Below, in pieces: positions 1 to 8,555 of a stretch of DNA of 64,000 bases; within the stretch, counting starts at the first letter, position 1; every line of letters starts with the position of its first letter. Source of the DNA: Beijerinckiaceae bacterium (GTDB lineage: Bacteria > Pseudomonadota > Alphaproteobacteria > Rhizobiales > Beijerinckiaceae); assembly GCA_947456505.1 (NCBI GenBank), contig CANGTC010000002.1:44312-108311 (forward strand), given 5' to 3'. The notes under the pieces are model-generated. The model did not search any database. It was not told the origin of the DNA and worked only from the letters and a program-made list of their open reading frames with translations. Both the position numbers and the translations under genes were made by a program.

Positions 1-1140
1 GTCTGGGTGGCGAAGAACGCCCTCAGCGCCGCATTGTCAAAGATGAAGGCTTGCGCGCCTGATCTGCAGGACGAAGTCCAGGCTGTGAGTTGCGGCACCA
101 TGGCCACGGTCAATATGGGGGGCACCGATCAGTACGGCCACCGTTACGGCATCCATTTCATGGATCCCATGATGAGCGGTTTTGGCGCCTACAATGGCGA
201 CGACGGTTATGATGTCGGCGGCTCTTATTCCACGCCGATTCCCAATGTGGCGAATGTCGAGTCAAATGAGTTTCTATCGCCCATGCTCTACCTGCATCGA
301 CGTCTCGCCATCGATACGGCGGGCGCCGGCACATGGCGCGGCGGCATGGCGGGCAGCATGGCCTTCACCGCCCATGGGGTGAAGGAGACCGAAGCGCTCA
401 TTATGACGCATGGGCTGGAAGTCCCCAATTCCGCAGGTTTGTTCGGTGGCTACCCCGGCAGTTGTGTGAAGCAGACGCTTTGTGCCGGAAGCGATCTTTT
501 AAAGCTGCATGCAAATGGCGATATGCCAACGCGCATTGAAGATCTCTTCGGCGATCGCGTGGAGATGGGGCCGAAGCCTGGGCTCATGCCCTTGCATCCC
601 GGCGATGTCTTTCAGACATCCTGGCAAGGCGGTGGCGGTTTCGGCGATCCTCTAGATCGCGATCCCGACCATGTGCGCGACGATGTGGACCTCGGCCGCT
701 ATTCTCCGGCATTCGCCCAGGCGATCTATGGCGTCGTGTTGGATGGGGACAGGGTCAATCAGGCGTCGACGCTCGCCACGCGCGCCGCCATGAAAGCGGA
801 TCGGTTAAAGGCGGCCAGCGCGCCATCCGCGCCGCAGAAGGCTCGGGCTGAAGCTTTTGAGCAACCTATCGGGGGCGCCCTGCGATTCGGGCGGCTGAAC
901 GCCAAGCGCTGGTTCGCTTGCGCCTGCGGCCAGGCGCTTGCGCCGGATTCGGGTAATTGGCGTGATGGCGTCGCTTGCCGAAAGGTTGAGCCAGCGCAGA
1001 TCAACACAAGCATCGTGCTGCATGCAGAGCTCGAGATGCGCCAGTACCTTTGCCCATCATGCGGTAGTTCCCTGTCGGTCGATGTGCTGCAGAAGGACGC
1101 GCCCCATCCCCATGACATCAAGCTTCATGCGAGCCCGTGA
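1..1140 (+). CDS. Hydantoinase B/oxoprolinase family protein, C-terminal part (cut by window start)
   Basis: The frame is open from base 1, so the gene begins before the window and only about 379 residues are visible. The sequence matches the C-terminal half of the HyuB/acetone-carboxylase-alpha family, which acts with a HyuA-type ATPase subunit on hydantoins, oxoproline or ketones: it has the GGTDQYGHRYG region, the GAGTWRGG motif and the glycine-rich WQGGGGFGDPLDRDP motif. After residue about 280 there is an extra domain with CACG and CPSCG pairs, like the small zinc-type gamma subunit of acetone carboxylases fused to the end. The cytoplasmic enzyme is followed after 16 bases by a flavin oxidoreductase, so the two are probably cotranscribed. 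Substrate is unknown. Confidence 0.85.
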   Translation, partial: VWVAKNALSAALSKMKACAPDLQDEVQAVSCGTMATVNMGGTDQYGHRYGIHFMDPMMSGFGAYNGDDGYDVGGSYSTPIPNVANVESNEFLSPMLYLHRRLAIDTAGAGTWRGGMAGSMAFTAHGVKETEALIMTHGLEVPNSAGLFGGYPGSCVKQTLCAGSDLLKLHANGDMPTRIEDLFGDRVEMGPKPGLMPLHPGDVFQTSWQGGGGFGDPLDRDPDHVRDDVDLGRYSPAFAQAIYGVVLDGDRVNQASTLATRAAMKADRLKAASAPSAPQKARAEAFEQPIGGALRFGRLNAKRWFACACGQALAPDSGNWRDGVACRKVEPAQINTSIVLHAELEMRQYLCPSCGSSLSVDVLQKDAPHPHDIKLHASP

Positions 1141-1156
1141 ACGAGGAGCAGACAGC

Positions 1157-2179
1157 ATGGAGTTCGGTGTTTTCGACCATCTTGATCGCAATGATTCGTC
1201 TCTGGGCGAATTCTACGCACAGCGCCTTTCGCTCATAGAGCTTTATGATCAACTGGGTTTCTACTGTTATCATATAGCGGAACATCATTTCACACCGCTT
1301 GGCCTTGCCTCTTCGCCAAGCGTGTTCCTTGCGAGCGTTGCTCAACGCTCCCGCGCGCTACGTTTCGGGCCACTGGTTTATACGCTCCCTATGCATCAGC
1401 CCTTGCGATTGATCGAAGAGATCTGCATGCTCGACCAGTTAAGCGCCGGGCGTTTCCAATTGGGTGTTGGAAAGGGCGTTTCCCCTATCGAGACAGCCTA
1501 TTTCGGGATTGATCCACAGACGCGGGATGGGCGCTTCGCGGAGATCCTTGAAATTCTCAAACAGGGTTTGACGTCGCAAAAGCTGTCCTTCAAGGGTGAA
1601 TACTTCTCCTTTGACGACGTTCCCATGGAACTGGAGCCGGTGCAGAAGCCGCATCCCCCGCTATGGATGGGCGTGGCGAGCGTGTCCGCTGCGCGAAAGG
1701 CGGCGAGCCTTGGAGCGAGCTTCGTAAGTCTTTCCGGCGCGGCGCAGGTCGGTGAGCAGACGCAGGCTTTCCGCGATGCGCGCCATAACGATCTGGCGGC
1801 GCTGAAAATGGGTTTGGGCAGATTTGTCATTGTGGGGGAAAGTGACGCGGAGGCGCTCGCGTTGGCGCGTCAGGCCTATCCGAAATGGCATGCGCATTTT
1901 CACCACCTCTATCACAAGCACGGACGTACGGCCGTCATGGGGGACCGCCCGCCTGATTTTGACCAAATCAAGGACGGCGGGCGTGGCATAGCGGGGTCGC
2001 CGCAAACGGTGGCGCGCATGTTGCGCAAGCAACTTACCGAGGCGGGCGCAAATTATTTTGTTGGGCAATTCGCTTTTGGCGATCTGAGCGGCGAGGTTGC
2101 AGCCAGGTCGATCAAACTTTTCGCCCAAGAGGTCATGCCGTCCCTGCGTGATCTACAGCCCATGCTGGCTACAGTCTGA
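1157..2179 (+). CDS. LLM-class (luciferase-like) flavin-dependent oxidoreductase
   Basis: A 340-residue enzyme of the bacterial luciferase-like superfamily, which uses reduced flavin to oxygenate or oxidise small substrates. Family marks are the N-terminal FGVFDHLDR strand, AEHHFTPLG, the MLDQLSAGRFQLGVGKG motif and the C-terminal IAGSPQTVARML motif that binds the flavin phosphate. The start was set at 1157 because GAGGAG lies eight bases upstream and because the homology begins with MEFGVFDH; the frame is open further upstream inside the preceding gene. It is clearly paralogous to the gene at 5657-6676 over its full length. It probably works in the same pathway as the hydantoinase-like protein, but the substrate cannot be read from sequence. 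Confidence 0.88.
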   Translation: MEFGVFDHLDRNDSSLGEFYAQRLSLIELYDQLGFYCYHIAEHHFTPLGLASSPSVFLASVAQRSRALRFGPLVYTLPMHQPLRLIEEICMLDQLSAGRFQLGVGKGVSPIETAYFGIDPQTRDGRFAEILEILKQGLTSQKLSFKGEYFSFDDVPMELEPVQKPHPPLWMGVASVSAARKAASLGASFVSLSGAAQVGEQTQAFRDARHNDLAALKMGLGRFVIVGESDAEALALARQAYPKWHAHFHHLYHKHGRTAVMGDRPPDFDQIKDGGRGIAGSPQTVARMLRKQLTEAGANYFVGQFAFGDLSGEVAARSIKLFAQEVMPSLRDLQPMLATV

Positions 2180-2184
2180 ATCAA

Positions 2185-2205
2185 GGCCTCTTCCACGCAG
2201 AGGCC
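2185..2205 (+). terminator. Small hairpin after the flavin oxidoreductase gene
   Basis: A perfect 7-bp inverted repeat (GGCCTCT / AGAGGCC) with a 7-base loop starts six bases after the stop codon. No T-run follows, so it may be only a 3'-end stabilising structure. Confidence 0.3.
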
Positions 2206-2370
2206 CCACCGGCGCACATCTGCTCAAAAATTTAAACCAAGGCGCAGGACGACGTGTCGCAAGAGTGGTTTCAGGATGTGCTGAGGATTAGGGCTGACGT
2301 TACCGAGCGGTTTGACAAGGTTCATTACCCGGTACAACCTTAGACAAAAATTAAAATTGAGAGGTCGCTC

Positions 2371-3501
2371 ATGCATTGGACAGGAACCTGGACCACCGCC
2401 TCCGCTTTCATAGACGGCGCCACCCTTGAAAATAGAACGCTGCGCATGCTCATGCGGACATCCATCGCAGGAAAAATCCTGCGAGTGCGCCTTTCCAACG
2501 CGCATGGGACCGAGTCCGTGACGATCTCCGCCGCCTCTATCGCTTTACGCGCAGGTGAGACTGCCGAGGTGAATCCCGCCAGCTTTCGAAAGCTGAGCTT
2601 CGGTGGAGAAACGTCGATCACCATCGCCGCCGGTGCTCTGATGATAAGCGATCCCGTTGAGCTTGAAACGCCAGCCCTCGCCGACATCGCCATCACCATG
2701 TATGTGCCCGGCCTTGTGCGTGAAATATCCGGCCATAAAAGCGCGCGACAAGTCAGTTACATCTCTCCTCCGGGCGATTATAGCGAATGCACGAGCATGC
2801 CGGTCGCTGAAGAAATTGAGAGCTGGTATTTCGCCACCTGTATCGAAGTTGTTACGCCTGTTGCCACGCGCGGCATTGTCGCCATGGGCGACTCCCTCAC
2901 CGACGCGAATGTGTCAACGCCTAATAGCAACAGCCGTTGGCCTGATCAGTTGGCGCGCCGTCTTGTGGCTGCGCGCGGTCCGGCCTTCGCCGGGGTAATG
3001 AATCAAGGCATCGGCGGTAATCGCATTTGCTTCGATGGTCAGGCGGATAATGGCCAGAAGCGGTTTGACCGGGATGTGCTTGCTCAGCCGGGCGTAACGC
3101 ATTTGCTTCTCTTGCTAGGAACGAATGATTTGCGCAACCGGCGCGGCGCCGTCGAACAGGAGGCGCGGGCGTCAGTCATGATCGCGGGCCTCAAGCAAAT
3201 TGGTCTGCGCGCCAAGGCTGCGGGCCTGAAAGCCTATGTTGGAACGCTCATGCCCTATGAGAATGAGATCTTTGTGCCGGGTTGCTGGACTCCGGCGCGT
3301 GAGCTTGTCAGGCAAGAGGTCAACGCCTGGATTCGCAGGGGCGAAATTTTTGACGCTGTGATCGATTTTGACGCAGGACTGCGCGATCCCGAACATCCGA
3401 CCAGGCTTTTGCCCAAGTGGGACTGCGGAGATCACCTGCACCCAAGTGATGCTGGATACATCCATATGGGAGATGTCATCGATCTCGGTTTGTTTGATTG
3501 A
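2371..3501 (+). CDS. SGNH/GDSL-family hydrolase (esterase)
   Basis: A 376-residue protein with an N-terminal beta-rich domain (about residues 1-165) and a C-terminal SGNH hydrolase domain. The four family blocks are visible: GDSL with the nucleophile Ser175, NQGIGGN with the oxyanion glycine near residue 214, GTND with Asn252, and DHLHPSDAGY with Asp354 and His357. These enzymes cleave acyl esters, often acetyl groups from sugars or lactones. No signal peptide is evident, so it is probably cytoplasmic. AGAGG precedes the ATG. The gene lies alone between two groups and converges on the binding-protein gene at 3531. Confidence 0.87.
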   Translation: MHWTGTWTTASAFIDGATLENRTLRMLMRTSIAGKILRVRLSNAHGTESVTISAASIALRAGETAEVNPASFRKLSFGGETSITIAAGALMISDPVELETPALADIAITMYVPGLVREISGHKSARQVSYISPPGDYSECTSMPVAEEIESWYFATCIEVVTPVATRGIVAMGDSLTDANVSTPNSNSRWPDQLARRLVAARGPAFAGVMNQGIGGNRICFDGQADNGQKRFDRDVLAQPGVTHLLLLLGTNDLRNRRGAVEQEARASVMIAGLKQIGLRAKAAGLKAYVGTLMPYENEIFVPGCWTPARELVRQEVNAWIRRGEIFDAVIDFDAGLRDPEHPTRLLPKWDCGDHLHPSDAGYIHMGDVIDLGLFD

Positions 3502-3530
3502 CGGCTTCTTGTCTGTCTGGTCGGCGATCC

Positions 3531-4574
3531 TCATCGCATCTCGATGGCTTTGCGTACCTTTTCGATGATCTCAGGCGGCTGTGCATAGAGATCGCGTATT
3601 CGCCCCTCCAATTCAGCTCCTGACATGGCGTCGATGGTCAGGTTTTGACGCGCTCCCTCGGCGATCAGCTCAGGGTCTGCGAGAGCATGGGCAAATTCGG
3701 CTCGGATGGCTTCGACCCGATCTTTTGGCGTCTCGGGCGCCATCATGAACGGCCGTGTGAAGAGCAGTTGCGCATAGATTATATCAAGAATGCGTCGCTG
3801 CTCGGGCGTACGGGCGTAGTTCACCGCAAGGGGCACGCCGTCGCGTTCGAGCTCGGGAAGCGACTTGCTCGCCTCCTGAACGAGCGCGCGCATAGCAGAG
3901 GTCGGTTTCAGCCAATCCGGGCGTTGCGAGATCGTGCTAGTGTAGCCGATGCCGCACAGTCCCTGCACCTCTCCTTTCTCCATCGCCAGCATGATCTCTC
4001 GCGTGCCTGGATATCCGCTTATTAGCTTCAGCTTTGCCACGAGCGCATGGTTCAGTGCTGCGGGAAAGTCGCGCGTCGTCCCTCCGCTCGATCCAATCAG
4101 CAGCTCCTTCGTGAATACGTCTTCGAAGGACTGCACTTCGGCGTCCTTGCGGACTACGCAAATGGAAACCTCCGAATTGGCGCTGCCGACAAAATTGAAT
4201 TTCAGTGGGTCGTATCTGACGATGGTCTTATCGCCGATCAAGGCGTCCAGCAGCGACCCAGAAGAGGAGGCGGCGATGACTGTGCCGTCGCGTGGCGCGA
4301 CAGAGTAAACATAACCGGCCGCCGTATTGCCACCAGCCCCCACCATATTGGTGACAATGACGTTGGGTTTGCCCGGAATATATCGGCTGATGTAGCGGCC
4401 GACGAGACGGCCATAAAAATCATAGCCGCCGCCAACATTAGAACCGATGACGAGTTGAATGGTCCTTCCGCGATAAAAAGATTCTATGGAATCTTGCGCA
4501 GTCGCCCTCGGCTGCAGGCTCGCCATCAGACCAGCAGATATCATCAAGTGGAGTAAAATCAACCGGATGGACAT
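3531..4574 (-). CDS. Tripartite tricarboxylate transporter-type substrate-binding protein (Bug/TctC family, GGGYD subgroup)
   Basis: A 347-residue secreted protein with a signal peptide ending near ATAQ (residue 27). The mature part opens with FYRGRTIQLVIGSNVGGGYDFYGRLVGRYI and contains VTNMVGAGG, the hallmark phosphate- or carboxylate-binding loops of periplasmic Bug/TctC receptors. The GGGYD variant and the C-terminal segment ADPELIAEGARQNL...YAQPPEIIEKVRKAI mark a subgroup shared with the truncated genes at 7989-8198 and 63366-63863. No TctA or TctB genes are adjacent, so it is an orphan receptor that could serve the transporter encoded at 53949-55930 or one elsewhere, or act as a sensor. 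AGGAG lies upstream of the start. Confidence 0.9.
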   Translation of the reverse strand: MSIRLILLHLMISAGLMASLQPRATAQDSIESFYRGRTIQLVIGSNVGGGYDFYGRLVGRYISRYIPGKPNVIVTNMVGAGGNTAAGYVYSVAPRDGTVIAASSSGSLLDALIGDKTIVRYDPLKFNFVGSANSEVSICVVRKDAEVQSFEDVFTKELLIGSSGGTTRDFPAALNHALVAKLKLISGYPGTREIMLAMEKGEVQGLCGIGYTSTISQRPDWLKPTSAMRALVQEASKSLPELERDGVPLAVNYARTPEQRRILDIIYAQLLFTRPFMMAPETPKDRVEAIRAEFAHALADPELIAEGARQNLTIDAMSGAELEGRIRDLYAQPPEIIEKVRKAIEMR

Positions 4575-4662
4575 GACGTCTCCTGCTGTTTTTTTGATTT
4601 TTCTTATTCTAGCTGGTCATCAATGGATGCCAAGAATCCAATAGAATCCAAGTTTATGCAAG

Positions 4663-4690
4663 GCGAGACCGAACTGTTCTTCGGCCTCGC
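4663..4690 (-). terminator. Hairpin after the racemase-family gene
   Basis: Read on the minus strand, GCGAGGCCGAA-gaacag-TTCGGTCTCGC forms an 11-bp stem with a single G-U pair; on the plus strand the same position is a mismatch, which favours minus-strand RNA. It lies 50 bases after the stop of the gene at 4741-5478. A T-run is absent. Confidence 0.5.
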
Positions 4691-4740
4691 GGCATAGTCA
4701 AGGCGCGCTTTTCCCGGATGCCCGACGCAGGCCGAAGGGG

Positions 4741-5478
4741 TCAAAGGGTCTGCATCAGGCTTCCCAGATGGGGCATGGGTTCGATGTGTCCGAGTTTGGG
4801 CTTGAGCCGTTTCAGTACGCCCCAGAGGACCGACTGGTTGGAATTGACCACGGGCTTGCCAAGATCCTTTTCTATGGCTGCGACTGCTTCGATCTGCGTG
4901 GTCGCCGCGCAGGACAGGAAGATGGCGTCGGCGTTTTGCACGTCGCTGTCTTTGGAGACTTCCTGCCAGCGCGCAGGCGTCACCTCGCTATATTCTGAAA
5001 CAGGGAGGCGGAGCGCCACGTCGCGCGCCACCGTCATGCCTGTTGCGGTCAAGTAAGCGACAATGTCGTCATTATTCGGATAGGGCGAAATGATCACAAC
5101 CGATTTCACACCGAGTTCTGCAAAAGCTTCGCTCACCATCGCGCTGGTTGAAACGGCGTCTATGTCGGAGACTTCGCGCATGATCTCCAGGATTCGACGC
5201 TCACCCGCAGGACCCTCCTTCATTGATGAGGCCGTGCAGTTGTAGACGAGAAGATCAGGTCCGCACTCCGCAGCGTATTCCGTCACATGGCGGATTTCTC
5301 CTGCGAGTTCCTCGATTGGACGGCTCCATTTCCCAGCTATCCTGGCGCGCATCGTGTGTACGCCAAGGGTTGGCGGCGCATAGGCGTGAAACTGCTGTTC
5401 GCAAACCCGATTGACCGCCGGCACGATGACCCCGACATGCGCCTTCTGCACTGGAAGTTTGCCATCCCTATCCGTCAT
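4741..5478 (-). CDS. Asp/Glu racemase-superfamily protein, maleate isomerase-like
   Basis: A 245-residue cytoplasmic enzyme of the aspartate/glutamate racemase fold that includes maleate cis-trans isomerase and arylmalonate decarboxylase. The two expected catalytic cysteines are present as YNCTASS (Cys81) and LSCAATTQ (Cys190), and the N-terminal VIVPAVNRVCEQ resembles the maleate isomerase P-x-N loop. With both cysteines in place it should isomerise or racemise rather than decarboxylate. A strong GGGGGAG ribosome site supports the start. It lies upstream of the binding protein at 3531-4574 on the same strand, which fits import and conversion of a dicarboxylate; this is an inference. Confidence 0.82.
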   Translation of the reverse strand: MTDRDGKLPVQKAHVGVIVPAVNRVCEQQFHAYAPPTLGVHTMRARIAGKWSRPIEELAGEIRHVTEYAAECGPDLLVYNCTASSMKEGPAGERRILEIMREVSDIDAVSTSAMVSEAFAELGVKSVVIISPYPNNDDIVAYLTATGMTVARDVALRLPVSEYSEVTPARWQEVSKDSDVQNADAIFLSCAATTQIEAVAAIEKDLGKPVVNSNQSVLWGVLKRLKPKLGHIEPMPHLGSLMQTL

Positions 5479-5656
5479 CGTCTCCCCCTTTATGAGAACG
5501 TCCTTATAAGCCTGAGAATGTGCCCATCGGAGAACGGGGTCAATGGCGTTGTTTGCGGCCCAAAGGTCGTGGACTGTCTGGCGCGGGTTGACTTGCCCCT
5601 GAAGGCGTCCGAAATTGCGGGGAAACAGGTGTGTTCAAGGCAAAGGGAAACGCGCG

Positions 5657-6676
5657 ATGCCGATGGATATCGGGGTTTTTGATCATGTTGACTGTAGCGG
5701 CGCGCCCCTGCAGGCATTTTATGAGGATCGCCTCGCCGTCATCGAGGCTTATGATCGGATTGGGGTGCGCGGGTACCATGTGGCTGAGCACCATTTTACG
5801 CCCCTTGGCATGGCCTCTTCTCCAGGAATTTTTCTGAGTTCCGTCGCGCAGCGTACGAAGCGGTTGCGCTTTGGACCCATGGTCTATTGCCTGCCGCTCT
5901 ATCATCCTTTGCGCTTGGCTGAGGAGATATGCATGCTCGACCAGTTGAGTGGAGGGCGTTTTGAGCTAGGGGTGGGTCGTGGCGTTTCGCCCCTTGAAAG
6001 CAGAGGTTTTGGCGAAGATCCCGATTATGAAGCGTCGCAGAAAACCTTTCTCGAGTCTCTTGATATCTTGCGCAAGGCGCTGGCGGGGGGAACCTTTTCG
6101 CATGATGGCGAGCGGCGGCGCGTTGATAATGTGTCCATGATTCTGGATTCGATCCAAAAGCCTCATCCGCCCATGTGGATGGGGGTGCATTCACTGCAGA
6201 ATGTTGAGTTCGCAGCGCGGCAGGGTATCAATATCGTCAGCTTGCATGCGGCTCCCTCCATTCGCGATAAGTTCGATCATTACAAGAGTGTCTGGCGTGA
6301 GCTTCATGGCGCTGACGTACCCACGGGTAAAACGGGGCTTGGCTTGTTCGTTGTAGTGGCGGAGACAGATGAGGCTGCGCAGGAGATCGCGTCGCGCGCC
6401 TACAAGGTCTGGCACAAGAATTTTCATTATCTCTATCATCTGCACGGTCGTTCCCCTGTTTGGGGAGAGCGGCCCAATCAGTTCCAGGTCGTGGTTGATG
6501 AATTGCGGGGCATTGCGGGCTCTCCAGAAACTGTGCGCCGGTTCATCGAGGCCCGCATGGCTGAAGCTGGTGCTGATTATATGGTGGGGCAATTCATGTT
6601 CGGGGATATGTCGCGTGATGAAGCAATAAGATCCATTGAATTGTTTGGTCGAGAGGTCATGCCGACCTTGAATTAG
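5657..6676 (+). CDS. LLM-class flavin-dependent oxidoreductase (second copy)
   Basis: A 339-residue luciferase-like flavoenzyme with GVFDHVDCSG, AEHHFTPLGMASSPG, MLDQLSGGRFELGVGRG and IAGSPETVRRFIE motifs. It aligns without large gaps to the gene at 1157-2179 and is an old duplicate of it. The start was chosen at MPMDIGVFDH because the homology begins there, although the frame stays open for another 14 codons; a weak AAGGGAAA sits upstream. It is divergent from the racemase-family gene and may share its promoter region. Enzymes of this class need a flavin reductase, and none is encoded in the window. Confidence 0.86.
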   Translation: MPMDIGVFDHVDCSGAPLQAFYEDRLAVIEAYDRIGVRGYHVAEHHFTPLGMASSPGIFLSSVAQRTKRLRFGPMVYCLPLYHPLRLAEEICMLDQLSGGRFELGVGRGVSPLESRGFGEDPDYEASQKTFLESLDILRKALAGGTFSHDGERRRVDNVSMILDSIQKPHPPMWMGVHSLQNVEFAARQGINIVSLHAAPSIRDKFDHYKSVWRELHGADVPTGKTGLGLFVVVAETDEAAQEIASRAYKVWHKNFHYLYHLHGRSPVWGERPNQFQVVVDELRGIAGSPETVRRFIEARMAEAGADYMVGQFMFGDMSRDEAIRSIELFGREVMPTLN

Positions 6677-6709
6677 GCGCAGCCTGACCTTTCGTTGGCC
6701 ATGAATTCA

Positions 6710-6729
6710 GGGCGACTCAATAGTCGCCC
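6710..6729 (+). terminator. Hairpin between convergent genes
   Basis: GGGCGACT-caat-AGTCGCCC, a perfect 8-bp stem with a tetraloop, followed by the pyrimidine-rich stretch CTTCCTT. It lies between the 3' ends of the flavin oxidoreductase and the leftward binding-protein gene, and may serve both. Confidence 0.5.
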
Positions 6730-6746
6730 CTTCCTTGACTTCTCGT

Positions 6747-7712
6747 TCAGCCCAACTTCATGCCCAGCGCCTTGATGATCTTTTGTCTGGTTTCCGCCTG
6801 GGATTTGATGAAGGCGCCGAATTCTTCCGGGCTTTTGCTCATGGTGGGCTCGATGCCGGAAGTGGCGAGTTTTTCGATTACATCGGTCGTCACCATGGCC
6901 TTTTGGAGAGAGGCGAAGAGCCTGTCGATGATCATGCGTGGCGTGCCTGCGGGAACGACGACGCTCTGCCAGATTCCAAGGTCGAACTCGGGATAGGCTT
7001 CACCGATGAGCGGCAGTTCGGGAGCCAGCGTCGTCTTCTTCTTTCCGGTCAAGGCGAGGATCTTGATTTGCTTTTCCTGGTACAGCGGTAGCGCCACATT
7101 CAGGCTTTCATGCCCGAGTTGGATGGCGCCCCCGATGAGGTCGGTTATCTGGGTCGTTCCACCCGCGTAGGGGACCATGGTTATGTTGACCCCCGCCAGT
7201 TGATTGAGGAGCCCCGCCGCGACCTGCGACGTTGGCGTGGATACCCCCACAAAGAAGGTGCCTGGTTTGGCCTTCTCGATCTCGATCATGGCGCGCAGGG
7301 AGGTTGCTGGCACATTGTTGTTGGCTACGATGGCCGATGGCACCAGCGCGATCAGTGCGACAGGATCAAACTCCTTGAAAGGATCATAGGAGAGCTTCTC
7401 ATAAAGAAAGGGGTTCATGACCAGCGTGCCGTCTATGGCCAGCAGGATTGTGTAGCCGTCCGGTTTCGCCTTGGCGACGGCTTGCGCGCCTATGATGGTG
7501 TTGGCGCCCGGGCGGTTTTCAATGATGACGGGTTGGCCAAGATCTTCCGCCATTTTCTGACCGACGAGCCGGCCCAGAACATCAGCGGGGCCACCGGGAG
7601 CGAAGGGCACGATCATTGTCACGGGGCGCGTGGGATAGGCTTGCGCCCACGCCAGCGATGGCGCGAGGAATAGCGCCAATGCGCAGGACAGGAGCTTAAG
7701 AAGGCCCTTCAT
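6747..7712 (-). CDS. Tripartite tricarboxylate transporter-type substrate-binding protein (Bug/TctC family)
   Basis: A 321-residue periplasmic receptor with a clear signal peptide cleaved near AWAQA (residues 20-25). YPTRPVTMIVPFAPGGPADVLGRLVG and VIIENRPGANTIIGA are the canonical Bug signatures for binding a carboxylate between two lobes. GGGAGG precedes the ATG closely. It belongs to the classic APGGPAD subgroup, different from the GGGYD receptor at 3531. It is transcribed alone, converging with the flavin oxidoreductase gene. No membrane subunits are adjacent. Confidence 0.92.
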   Translation of the reverse strand: MKGLLKLLSCALALFLAPSLAWAQAYPTRPVTMIVPFAPGGPADVLGRLVGQKMAEDLGQPVIIENRPGANTIIGAQAVAKAKPDGYTILLAIDGTLVMNPFLYEKLSYDPFKEFDPVALIALVPSAIVANNNVPATSLRAMIEIEKAKPGTFFVGVSTPTSQVAAGLLNQLAGVNITMVPYAGGTTQITDLIGGAIQLGHESLNVALPLYQEKQIKILALTGKKKTTLAPELPLIGEAYPEFDLGIWQSVVVPAGTPRMIIDRLFASLQKAMVTTDVIEKLATSGIEPTMSKSPEEFGAFIKSQAETRQKIIKALGMKLG

Positions 7713-7988
7713 GAATTCCTCCCTTTTTTCAATGCGTTGTTACGTCTCAACGGGTTCACCAGGACCTGCGGTCGTTGAATGTTCCGCTATGGCGCGCGCA
7801 TCATCTTGATACTCTGCCCCTGTAGGGCCAAATTGACAAGCGCGCATTCCGCCCTGCAGAGACGGTGGATCGGCCGTTGCGTCAGGGCGCGTTTAAGCGT
7901 TGTCGCCCCTGCTTTAATCGGTCTGAAGCAGGGGCTGCGTCTTGCGCAGGTCGCCGTGGCGGTCTGCGGAGATATTGGGCGGGGCCAG

Positions 7989-8198
7989 ATGGAGACGCCG
8001 TGGGAGCGCGTTGTGGTCCTTGGCGGTGCTTTCAGGGAAACCTGTCTAGATGCTGAACTCCTGGCCGAAGCCAAGCGCATGGGCCTTGAGATCGGACCTA
8101 TCACTGGCGAGGAACAGCTGGTGATCCTCGCCCGGATTTATGCGAGTTCTGATGACGTCAAGCGAGAGACGCGTGAGGCCATCAGAGTGAAACAGTGA
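7989..8198 (+). pseudogene. Remnant of a Bug/TctC binding protein (C-terminal end only)
   Basis: Seventy residues read as the C-terminal end of the GGGYD-subgroup receptors: TPWERVVVLGGAFRETC, LLAEAKRMGLEI, TGEEQLVILARIYASS and DVKRETREAI match by position the end of the protein at 3531-4574. Upstream the frame degenerates; a short stretch RYWAGPD in the +2 frame just before 7989 looks like the preceding homologous segment after a frameshift. No signal peptide or N-terminal lobe is found in the 270 bases before it. It is therefore a decayed, 5'-deleted and probably frameshifted copy, not a functional gene. The call rests on alignment by eye. Confidence 0.55.
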
Positions 8199-8555
8199 CC
8201 TACCCCGGAGGTGGCGATGTCTGTTGTCGAAAGTGCTGGCGCCCAGCGCTGACGAACCTGTTCACCGCATGCAAACACGTGGATCCTTTTCATTAGGATT
8301 ATTTGCTCTCTCAGGAATCCGCGGTGGAAGGCGGGGATGCAGGATCCCTCCGCATGGGTTCCCTGAAGCCAGTGGGCGCACTTAGCGAAAGTGAGAAAAA
8401 TTCATTAAATCATATATTTAGTACAATGAAGCATGATCGAGCCAGCGCCCTGTGTTACGTGTTTAATTATTATAATTGCATTTATAGAAATTATTATGTC
8501 AAAATAAATGATCTAGGCGGCCTGCTATTGCGCGGGCTTTTAGGGTCTTTGGAGC
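8199..8555 (+). other. AT-rich leader before the antiterminator gene, no gene seen
   Basis: The stretch 8390-8515 is far more AT-rich than anything near it and includes an AT dyad (AATTAT-T-ATAATT, 8465-8477). It ends in TTTGGAG, the likely ribosome site for the start at 8556. A possible 91-residue frame from 8303 has no recognisable features. It probably holds the promoter and leader of the 8.5-14.8 kb block. Confidence 0.4.
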
